DNA of 21,652 bases, from contig DEPP01000119.1 in NCBI GenBank assembly GCA_002358835.1, forward strand, positions 1 to 21,652. The letters run 5' to 3'. The notes beneath the pieces are model-generated. The model saw only the letters and a list, made by a program, of their open reading frames with translations, was not told where the DNA came from and did not search any database. Source of the DNA: Bacteroidales bacterium UBA3389. GTDB lineage: Bacteria > Bacteroidota > Bacteroidia > Bacteroidales > P3. Made by a program: the position numbers and the translations under genes. The stretch's first letter is position 1; every line of letters begins with the position of its first letter. Shown here piece by piece: positions 16,371 to 21,652 of this stretch.

Positions 16371-16467
16371 TTTACGAAGCCTTCGTAATGATATTTCGAC
16401 AGTGTCGTAATAGTATTACGACAGTATCGTAATGGTATTACGAAGCCTTCGAAATAAAATTACGAAC
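16371..16467. repeat. Array of 19-bp palindromes with an exact 22-bp period
   Basis: Four 19-base palindromes start at 16371, 16393, 16415 and 16437, and a half unit (ATTACGAAC) starts at 16459. They are separated by three-base spacers GAT, AGT, GGT and AAA. Consensus is ATTACGA-N5-TCGTAAT; unit 3 reads ATTACGACAGTATCGTAAT. Units 1 and 4 share the core CGAAGCCTTCG, and units 2 and 3 share CGACAGTRTCG, so the whole block has an A-B-B-A order. The 22-bp step is about two turns of DNA, placing each dyad on the same face. It is not a CRISPR: spacers are far too short. A cooperative operator array is the simplest reading. Confidence 0.85.
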
Positions 16468-16530
16468 TTTTAAAAAAATCTCGAAATCCAAGAAATCGAA
16501 CTCCAAAACTCGCTTTCAAAAGCATTTTCC

Positions 16531-16576
16531 TTGCTTTGCCTATACCGATTATATAGTATATGGAGAAAAAAAATAC
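16531..16576. repeat. TATATAGTATAT dyad element, copy upstream of AbiH
   Basis: GCCTATACC (16538-16546) followed by GATTATATAGTATATGG and an A run ending in TAC. It matches the dyad inside each tandem repeat at 20325-20936, especially copy A (GCCTATACC-TATTATATAGTATAT), although it lies almost 4 kb away. It sits 92 bases or more before the AbiH start. Confidence 0.7.
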
Positions 16577-16635
16577 TAACTTAGAATTAAATATAAAGTT
16601 AAAAACATAAGAAAATCTGTTCAATATAGTTTTAT

Positions 16636-16643
16636 TAACTTTG
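16636..16643 (+). promoter_or_regulatory. -7 element of the AbiH gene promoter
   Basis: TAACTTTG, 24 bases before the ATG at 16668. The -33 region is not clear. The rest of 16477-16635 is AT-rich without a gene. Confidence 0.55.
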
Positions 16644-16667
16644 CATTATATTACAAAGACAAAAGTT

Positions 16668-17900
16668 ATGAACAGAATAATTATCGTAGGAAACGGATTT
16701 GATTTAGCACATGGAGTTAAAACAAGTTATAAGGATTTTATAGAATGGTATTTTGGGAAAGTAGTAGAGAAGTTGAAATGGAAATATTATTATAAAGATG
16801 AATTATTAGAAGTAAGATTACAAAGAACACGTCATAACTCTTTTGAATTACCTAATTATCTTTATTTAGATAGTCCTAAAGAAATTCTTCAAAATATTAA
16901 AAAAGATGGCTACATATTTGAATGTTTACCCTTTTTGTATAGGATTATAAGTGGTATAGAAAATAAAGATTGGGTAGATATAGAGGCTGATTATTATGAA
17001 ATGTTGAAAGACTATGCCTTGAATAAAAGAGGTGATGTCAAACAATTAAACGAAGAATTATCCTACATAGAAAAGAAACTTATTGAATATTTAACAGAAG
17101 TTGAAAATGTATATTTTTCTCCTAATCCTTTGAATGACTCTAAAGCTGTAACAAATTTCCAGAATGAAATAAGTAAAATAATATATTCCCCTTTTAATCA
17201 AGATGAGTTTAATTTCAAAAATAGTAAGTTTATTAAAGAACATAGAGAATATTGGAGTCGTAATGCTTCAAATGAGGAATTAAGAGATAAACTTTGCAAC
17301 TTGGGATATGAATATTTTCAAGTAAAAAGTATGCTTAATGATGTGGAAAATTTTAGACAAAAACAAGGTAATAGTATTCCTGATGCTTGTTTATTACCTG
17401 ATGATATAATATTGTTGAATTTTAATTACACATCAATAGCAGATAAATATCGTCCATATTCTTCTATTCATATTCATGGAAAGCTTGATGATGAAGGTAG
17501 TGTAATATTTGGATATGGAGATGAATTAGATAAAAAGTATAAAGAGATAGAGGAACTTAACGATAATGAATATTTGGAGAAAATAAAATCGGTAAAATAT
17601 CTTGAAAAAGATAATTATAGAAAACTACTTAATTACATAGAATCTGAACCATTTCAAGTTTATATTATGGGACATTCTTGCGGAAATTCAGATAGAACAC
17701 TTTTGAATACTATCTTTGAACACGAAAATTGCGTATCAATAAAGCCGTTTTATTACCAAAAAGATAATGAAACAGACACTTATAGTGAAATCATTCGAAA
17801 TATTACAAGAAACTTTAACAACAAACAACTATTGAGAGAAAGAGTAGTAAACAAAACCTACTGCCAAGCCATGCCACAATCAGAAGTTAAACAAGGTTAG
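16668..17900 (+). CDS. AbiH family phage abortive-infection protein
   Basis: A 410-residue protein matching the AbiH family (named for a lactococcal abortive-infection gene). Family marks in order: IIIVGNGFDLAHGVKTSY (4-21, a nucleotide-binding-like GNGFD), WVDIEADYYEML (102-113), LLNFNYTS (249-256), SIHIHGKLD (266-274), VIFGYGDE (279-286) and YIMGHSCGNSD (332-342). Family knowledge is limited to phage resistance; the mechanism is not settled. The ATG at 16668 gives the natural N-terminus MNRIIIVGNGFD; a TTG nine codons upstream is part of the promoter. Codons are strongly AT-rich compared with the housekeeping genes to the left, which points to transfer. It has its own promoter and stands before a restriction-modification pair. 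Confidence 0.88.
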   Translation: MNRIIIVGNGFDLAHGVKTSYKDFIEWYFGKVVEKLKWKYYYKDELLEVRLQRTRHNSFELPNYLYLDSPKEILQNIKKDGYIFECLPFLYRIISGIENKDWVDIEADYYEMLKDYALNKRGDVKQLNEELSYIEKKLIEYLTEVENVYFSPNPLNDSKAVTNFQNEISKIIYSPFNQDEFNFKNSKFIKEHREYWSRNASNEELRDKLCNLGYEYFQVKSMLNDVENFRQKQGNSIPDACLLPDDIILLNFNYTSIADKYRPYSSIHIHGKLDDEGSVIFGYGDELDKKYKEIEELNDNEYLEKIKSVKYLEKDNYRKLLNYIESEPFQVYIMGHSCGNSDRTLLNTIFEHENCVSIKPFYYQKDNETDTYSEIIRNITRNFNNKQLLRERVVNKTYCQAMPQSEVKQG

Positions 17901-18211
17901 TAGTAAATATGTCGTAGTTTTCTAAACTTTCAGAGAAATATATCTTGTATATAAGTTTACCTTCTTGATTTAGAAGATTAGTTTTTTTTAATATAGTTTT
18001 AATAACCAATGTCTGAGTTCTGTATTTGGATTAAACATAAACTTGGTTGTAAATCCTAGCTTTGCCTACACCTAATATATAATAAGCAATGAAACTCTTT
18101 ATGCTTAATTATCCCCCCAAAAATATAAACCACAACACAAAACCACACACAAAAATACCACTTTTTGTTTTTGTAATACACTTACAGATTCAAAAAGTCA
18201 AGATTTATTCC
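17901..18211. other. Intergenic region between AbiH and the restriction genes
   Basis: No gene seen. It contains a weak hairpin (CTTCT 17961-17965, AGAAG 17972-17976, then a T run), a degenerate copy of the dyad element (18061-18086), and a G-free C/A-rich tract (18113-18161). The tract runs into an A/T hairpin (ACAAAAA 18149-18155, TTTTTGT 18162-18168) followed by Ts, which may act as a terminator. Confidence 0.5.
18061..18086. repeat. Degenerate dyad element between AbiH and the restriction genes
   Basis: TTTGCCTACACCTAATATAT resembles the start of the element at 16534 (TTTGCCTATACCGATTATAT) with three differences, but the second arm is lost. The resemblance is partly low-complexity, so it is uncertain. 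Confidence 0.4.
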
Positions 18212-18219
18212 TAACTTTG
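18212..18219 (+). promoter_or_regulatory. -7 element of the restriction-modification promoter
   Basis: TAACTTTG, giving a start of transcription near 18226 and a 75-base leader before the endonuclease ATG. The leader has two tiny ORFs (ATG at 18239 and 18262, three codons each before a stop) and ends in the palindrome at 18287-18300. Confidence 0.5.
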
Positions 18220-18286
18220 TACGCGATTTTGTGTTTGTTATGCAAGATTAGATTTCAAATTATGGATTGCTAATACAAAATAAATA

Positions 18287-18300
18287 AACGAAACTTCGTT
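18287..18300 (+). promoter_or_regulatory. Palindrome touching the endonuclease start codon
   Basis: AACGAA-AC-TTCGTT ends at the base just before the ATG at 18301. It could be a repressor site or an RNA stem hiding the ribosome landing zone. No controller (C) gene is seen in the locus. Confidence 0.5.
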
Positions 18301-19167
18301 ATGTCAAGAAATATAATCGACGCGATTATTACAATCATTCAACAACCAAGCCACAAATTGGTAAAATATACATCATCTGGAAGAAATACAAACAGAATGA
18401 ATGTAATGGGAGATCCATTGGAAGAGTATGTGAAAAATATGTTTGCAGATACATTTGGGGTTACAGATCCTATTGATAGAATGAAGTCTATCTCACAAAC
18501 ATTTTCATATTTGGGCAACGATTCAACTCCACCCGATGGTATGTTAAAAGGTGGCAATATGGGTGATGCAATCGAGGTTAAGAAAACAAATTCATTTGGT
18601 GGTATCCAGTTGAATAGCAGTCATCCAAAATCTAAATTGCTATCTACAAGTACTATGATTACTAATGATTGTAGGACTTGTGAAGATTGGACAGAAAGAG
18701 ATATGATTTATGTAATGGGGCAAGTTAGCAATGATTCAGTTAAGACTCTGTGTATGGTGTACGGGATGGATTATTGTGCGAACAACTCCGTTTACGAATC
18801 ACTAAAAGATAAAGTGGCCAATGGAATCAAAAACATTCCAGATATTCGCTGGGCAGATAGAACGGAGGAGTTAGGACGAGTAAATATGGTAGACCCTCTT
18901 GGAATCACCTATCTTCGTGTACGAGGTATGTGGTTCATACAACACCCTATCCGTGTTTTTGATTATATTTACGATCTCGATACGAGTAAGGAGTTTAATC
19001 TAATGGTTTTGATTAACGAGGATAAGATTAGTCAATTTAATAATTTCGAAAAGTTAGTTGACATGATCCAAACATATCCTTCGTTGGAAATCAAGGATGT
19101 TCAAATTAAGAATCCAAACAATCCTGCTCAATTGAGGAATGCAAAATTGATTACATATAGTAAATAG
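18301..19167 (+). CDS. NgoPII-like type II restriction endonuclease (predicted GGCC)
   Basis: A 288-residue nuclease resembling R.NgoPII (target GGCC). The N-terminus IIDAIITIIQQPSHKLVKY followed by MGDPLEEYVKNMFADTF is typical of the family. The catalytic PD-(D/E)xK site is Asp79 (STPPDG) with Glu92-Val-Lys94 (DAIEVKK). NSSHPKSKL (105-113) and a CRTCEDW cluster (124-130) are also seen. It is followed after 14 bases by a methyltransferase extremely close to M.HaeIII, which also recognises GGCC; this makes the specificity call strong though still indirect. It cuts unmodified foreign DNA. Endonuclease first, methylase second, in one transcript. Base composition is AT-rich, like AbiH. Confidence 0.9.
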   Translation: MSRNIIDAIITIIQQPSHKLVKYTSSGRNTNRMNVMGDPLEEYVKNMFADTFGVTDPIDRMKSISQTFSYLGNDSTPPDGMLKGGNMGDAIEVKKTNSFGGIQLNSSHPKSKLLSTSTMITNDCRTCEDWTERDMIYVMGQVSNDSVKTLCMVYGMDYCANNSVYESLKDKVANGIKNIPDIRWADRTEELGRVNMVDPLGITYLRVRGMWFIQHPIRVFDYIYDLDTSKEFNLMVLINEDKISQFNNFEKLVDMIQTYPSLEIKDVQIKNPNNPAQLRNAKLITYSK

Positions 19168-19181
19168 GAATTTAGGTGTTT

Positions 19182-20174
19182 ATGAATTTATTAAGTTTGT
19201 TTTCTGGTGCAGGTGGTCTTGATCTTGGTTTTCATAAAGCAGGTTTTAGGACAATCATTGCAAATGAATTTGATTCCAAAATCTGTCCAACATTTAAAGC
19301 GAATTTCTCAGATGTAAGGTTGATTGAAGATGATATTAGGAATGTGACTTCTGATATGATATCAGAACAAATAGACGGTATTATCGGAGGTCCTCCTTGT
19401 CAATCGTGGAGTGAAGCTGGTTCATTGCGAGGTATTGAAGACGCAAGAGGTCAATTGTTTTATGATTATATTCGTATTTTAAAAGAAAAACAACCATATT
19501 TCTTTCTTGCTGAAAATGTATCAGGAATGATGGCGGCAAGAAATAAAGATGCTGTTGATGATTTTTTAAGGATGTTTGATGATGCAGGATATTATGTTAA
19601 TCTCAAAATGCTAAACGCAAATGACTTTGACGTGCCAGAAGATAGAGATAGGGTCTTTTATGTTGGATTTCGCAAAGATTTAGGAATTACTAAATTTGAA
19701 TATCCGACTCCTATTGAAAAGAAACTTACTCTTCGCGATGCAATTTGGGATTTAAAGGATACTGCAATACCTGCATTACAAAAAAACAAAACCAATGGGG
19801 ATAAATGTGTTGTTCCTAATCATGAGTATTTTATCGGTGAATATTCGACAATATTTATGTCAAGAAATCGAGTTAGAAATTGGGATCAACCTGGTTTTAC
19901 CGTTCAAGCAAGTGGTAGACAATGTCAGTTGCATCCGTCTGCACCTAAAATGGAAAAGATTGAAAAAAATCTGCAACGGTTTGTTCCGGGCAAGGAATCA
20001 TTGTACAGAAGAATGACCGTTAGAGAAGTTGCAAGATTGCAGACGTTTCCAGATGATTTTAGATTTTTATATACCGATGTTAATATGGGATATAAAATGA
20101 TTGGTAATGCAGTCCCCGTGAATCTTGCCTACCATATGGGAATTAGAATTAAAGAAACCCTCGCAACCATTTAA
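19182..20174 (+). CDS. DNA cytosine-5 methyltransferase, M.HaeIII-like (predicted GGCC)
   Basis: A 330-residue C5-methyltransferase that protects host DNA from the adjacent endonuclease. Motif I is LFSGAGGLDLGF (6-17). Motif IV is GGPPCQSWSEAGSLRG (69-84) with catalytic Cys73, and motif VI is ENV (111-113). Motif VIII is DRDRVFYVGFR (154-164), motif IX RRMTVREVARLQTFPDDF (276-293) and motif X GYKMIGNAVPVNLAY (303-317). The target-recognition region (200-255: NKTNGDKC, PNHEYFIG, YSTIFMSRNRVR, FTVQASGRQCQLHP) follows M.HaeIII almost word for word as I remember it, so the predicted product is 5-methylcytosine in GGCC. The ATG at 19182 matches the M.HaeIII start; a GTG two codons upstream is less likely. 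Confidence 0.95.
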   Translation: MNLLSLFSGAGGLDLGFHKAGFRTIIANEFDSKICPTFKANFSDVRLIEDDIRNVTSDMISEQIDGIIGGPPCQSWSEAGSLRGIEDARGQLFYDYIRILKEKQPYFFLAENVSGMMAARNKDAVDDFLRMFDDAGYYVNLKMLNANDFDVPEDRDRVFYVGFRKDLGITKFEYPTPIEKKLTLRDAIWDLKDTAIPALQKNKTNGDKCVVPNHEYFIGEYSTIFMSRNRVRNWDQPGFTVQASGRQCQLHPSAPKMEKIEKNLQRFVPGKESLYRRMTVREVARLQTFPDDFRFLYTDVNMGYKMIGNAVPVNLAYHMGIRIKETLATI

Positions 20175-20198
20175 CTATTACACACTATTAAAATAGAA

Positions 20199-20232
20199 TT
20201 TAGAATCGATTGTTATAAACAACGATTCTAAA
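20199..20232 (+). terminator. Hairpin after the methyltransferase gene
   Basis: TTTAGAATCG (20199-20208) pairs perfectly with CGATTCTAAA (20223-20232); after one bulged A, TTGT pairs with ACAA around the loop TATAA. The stem totals 14 bp and begins 24 bases after the stop codon. No U run follows, so it may be a 3'-end stabiliser or processing stem rather than a classic terminator. Confidence 0.55.
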
Positions 20233-20324
20233 GTTATTGCATTGCTAAATCATTAGGTATTGTTTGACATTTTTCTTTCTTTTCTTTGATTAATTGTAAC
20301 CTATATAAATAATACAAATCTGCA

Positions 20325-20936
20325 TTTCAGACGTTCTGCAAGGGCTGAATCTCTTATGGGTAAAAAGCAATAATTTTTTCGAAAACAATTTTTTTCAGCG
20401 CAAGATCTGTTCTCAGTGTCTATTATTTTGCGAATGCCTATACCTATTATATAGTATATATGGTAAAAAAAAATACCGCAAAAAAGGGTGCTAAAGTATT
20501 TCAGACGTTCTGCAAGGGCTGAATCTCTTATGGGTAAAAAGCAATATTTTTTTCAAAAACATTTTTTTTCAGCGCAAGATCTGTTCTCAGTGTCTATTAT
20601 TTTGCGAATGCTTATACCGATATATAGTATATATGGTAAAAAAATACCGCAAAAAATGGTGTTAAAGCATTTCAGACGTTCTGCAAGGGCTGAATCTCTT
20701 ATGGGTAAAAAGCAATAATTTTTTTTCAAAAACAATTTTTTTTCAGCGCAAGATCTGTTCTCGGTGTCTATTATTTTGTGAATGCTTATACCGTTTATAT
20801 AGTATATATGGTAAAAAATACCGCAAAAAAGGGTGTTAAAGTATTTCAAACGTTCTGCAAGGGCTGAATCTCTTATGGGTAAAAAGCAATAATTTTTTCG
20901 AAAACAATTTTTTTTCAGCGCAAGATCTGTTCTCGG
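20325..20936. repeat. Tandem repeat, about 3.5 copies of a 171-174-bp unit
   Basis: Copies begin with TTTCAGACGTTCTGCAAGGG at 20325, 20499, 20670 and (TTTCAAACG) 20844, giving steps of 174, 171 and 174. The last copy stops at 20936 after CTGTTCTCGG. Each full copy contains a conserved 5' part (to ATGGGTAAAAAGCAAT), two T runs, AGCGCAAGATCTGTTCTC, and a dyad TATACC-TATATAGTATATA-TGGTA (20439-20465, 20613-20638, 20787-20813) followed by an A run and TACCGCAAAAAA. Differences are mostly in homopolymer lengths. Both strands contain open frames through the array, but nothing marks them as genes. I do not recognise the element. Confidence 0.92.
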
Positions 20937-20967
20937 AATTTGAAAAAACACGAATATTTTGTTTTTT

Positions 20968-20991
20968 GAGAGTGTGAATATTTCCACTCTC
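20968..20991 (+). terminator. Hairpin between the tandem repeats and the HU-like gene
   Basis: GAGAGTG (20968-20974) and CACTCTC (20985-20991), a perfect 7-bp stem with a 10-base loop, followed by TTGTTTAATTC. The T run is poor, so this is a weak terminator for transcripts from the left. Confidence 0.45.
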
Positions 20992-21020
20992 TTGTTTAAT
21001 TCAATTTTTTTATAAATTTA
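20992..21020 (+). promoter_or_regulatory. Possible promoter of the HU-like gene
   Basis: TTG (20992-20994), 18 bases, TAAATTTA (21013-21020), which differs from TAnnTTTG at the last base. It would leave a leader of fewer than 10 bases before the ATG at 21035. Confidence 0.35.
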
Positions 21021-21034
21021 ATTTTTTTTTAATT

Positions 21035-21159
21035 ATGCCAAAGTAAAAAGGACAATTAATGTCGGAAACAATCCGGGCGAAAAGTTCATCGCGAGAATTG
21101 TTAAAGAACAAGCAGTTGATTTAGATCAAATTGCGGAAGAAATTGCAGGTGCTTCAACA
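21035..21159 (+). other. Frame-disrupted 5' part of the HU-like gene
   Basis: The HU frame is open upstream of the first in-frame ATG (21160) back to 21022, and reads AKVKRTINVGNNPGEKFIAR and on to GAST: a natural family N-terminus, but with no in-frame ATG, GTG or TTG. An ATG at 21035-21037 lies one base out of frame (ATGCC where ATGGCC would restore MAKVKRTINVG); in its own frame it stops after three codons. So one G seems to be missing at codon 2, either a real mutation or a sequencing error. Confidence 0.7.
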
Positions 21160-21540
21160 ATGAGCAAAGCAGATGTAATGGGTGTTTTACAGCAGTTGCA
21201 AGTAGAGATGAGTTATCATCTTACTCGTGGAGCAAGTGTTAGGCTTGGACTTCTTGGCACTTTCACGCCTTATTTGAGGTCAAAGTCCCAGTTAGATGTT
21301 GATTTGGTTAAGGCAAGTACGTTTAAAGGGTTGCATATCACATTCAGACCTTCGCCTTGGCTTAATACAAAAATCAAAGGTGCAAGTTTCAACCTCATAA
21401 ACCCTAATATCAAAGGACTTATTGAGGTTTCAAGAACAAACGAAAACGAAACAAACACCGAAAGCACCGACACTACAACAATGGACGCTCTTTTAAAGAA
21501 ACGAGAAACACAAGAAAAGAGCGAAAAAAGCAAAAAGTAA
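21160..21540 (+). CDS. HU-like (HU-HIG type) DNA-binding protein, 5' end uncertain
   Basis: From the first usable ATG the product has 126 residues; with the disrupted upstream part it would have about 168. The core SKADVMGVLQQLQVEMSYHLTRGASVRLGLLGTFTPYL is the HU-type arrangement: a helical pair, then RLGxLGTF entering the beta arm. THE later KASTFKGLHITFRPSPWLNTKIKG fits the arm and closing strands. The last 35 residues are rich in Asn, Glu, Thr and Lys and look unfolded. Such HU-like proteins bind DNA non-specifically, and many paralogs exist in Bacteroidales. Starting at 21160 would remove the first helices, so this start is probably not the ancestral one. A strong terminator follows. Confidence 0.75.
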   Translation: MSKADVMGVLQQLQVEMSYHLTRGASVRLGLLGTFTPYLRSKSQLDVDLVKASTFKGLHITFRPSPWLNTKIKGASFNLINPNIKGLIEVSRTNENETNTESTDTTTMDALLKKRETQEKSEKSKK

Positions 21541-21560
21541 CCTAAAAAACACTAAAACCA

Positions 21561-21589
21561 AAACCGCAGAATAACTCTGCGGTTTTTTT
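21561..21589 (+). terminator. Terminator of the HU-like gene
   Basis: AAACCGCAGA (21561-21570) and TCTGCGGTTT (21576-21585), loop ATAAC, then T7. It lies 20 bases after the stop codon. Confidence 0.92.
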
Positions 21590-21617
21590 GTGCTTTAAGA
21601 AAAATGTTATACTTTTG
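21587..21617 (+). promoter_or_regulatory. Promoter of the next gene (start codon at 21647)
   Basis: TTTG (21587-21590), 19 bases, TACTTTTG (21610-21617): a full match to the Bacteroidota consensus, its -33 box overlapping the T run of the preceding terminator. An ATG at 21647 (ATGCCT, then the window ends) is probably the first codon of the next gene. Confidence 0.65.
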
Positions 21618-21652
21618 TAATCTGAAAAAATTATTAACGAAAAATTATGCCT

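Noticed and set aside
16371..16467. CRISPR array
   Set aside because: Repeats are 19-base palindromes with three-base spacers; there are no spacers of 25-40 bases and no cas genes.
20488..20718. 76-residue rightward open frame with repeated FRRSARAESLMGKKQ
   Set aside because: Same reason: it is a by-product of the repeat and is not kept open through the other copies.
20325..20936. Insertion sequence or integron cassette array
   Set aside because: No transposase or integrase gene, no terminal inverted repeats bounding a gene, and the copies are tandem. Only a relation to a non-autonomous element remains possible.
20553..20987. 144-residue leftward open frame through the tandem repeats with a repeated peptide (IRDSALAERLK)
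   Set aside because: The repeat of the peptide follows from the DNA repeat. Copies differ mainly in homopolymer lengths, there is no promoter or start context, and the dyad occupies part of the frame.

Overview
The window looks like chromosome from an AT-rich member of the Bacteroidales (Bacteroidota). The evidence is a 16S rRNA 5' end with a Bacteroidota-like sequence, a BspA-type leucine-rich-repeat protein with a type IX secretion (T9SS) C-terminal domain, GSCFA, DUF6078 and HU-like families typical of the group, and many promoters of the TTTG-N18-21-TAnnTTTG type in place of -35/-10 boxes. Most start codons have no Shine-Dalgarno sequence.

Left part (1-6062), all leftward: the start of a 16S gene with its promoter and leader; a terminator; a secreted BspA/T9SS protein with an unusually strong ribosome binding site; a short CstA-type transporter; and an overlapping pair, a DUF2156 protein followed by a GNAT acetyltransferase.

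Middle part (6063-16316): a rightward operon ispH-recF-DUF721(dciA-like)-flippase, with a 35-base overlap between ispH and recF and an ATGA overlap between recF and DUF721. Next comes a leftward tRNA-Asn with its own promoter and terminator. A leftward GSCFA-cutC pair ends in a 19-bp perfect hairpin. A 52-residue Glu/Thr/Pro-rich lipoprotein has its own promoter and terminator. A leftward O-antigen-ligase/TPR protein is divergent from rightward rfbD and an NlpC/P60 lipoprotein. A bidirectional terminator then separates that lipoprotein from a convergent DUF6078 gene.

Right part (16317-21035), very AT-rich: a probable acquired defence island. It starts with a 22-bp-period array of 19-bp palindromes, followed by an AbiH-family phage-defence gene, an NgoPII-like restriction endonuclease and an M.HaeIII-like cytosine-5 methyltransferase (predicted target GGCC). 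It ends with about 3.5 tandem copies of a 171-174-bp repeat. A dyad built on TATATAGTATATA lies before AbiH and in every full tandem copy, and a decayed relative lies between AbiH and the restriction genes. This suggests one repeat family associated with the module boundaries.

Right edge: an HU-like DNA-binding gene whose reading frame is broken by one base right at the apparent start codon, then a strong terminator and the promoter and first codon of the next gene. The most novel material is non-coding: the 22-bp palindrome array, the shared dyad family and tandem repeats, and a palindrome touching the endonuclease start codon.
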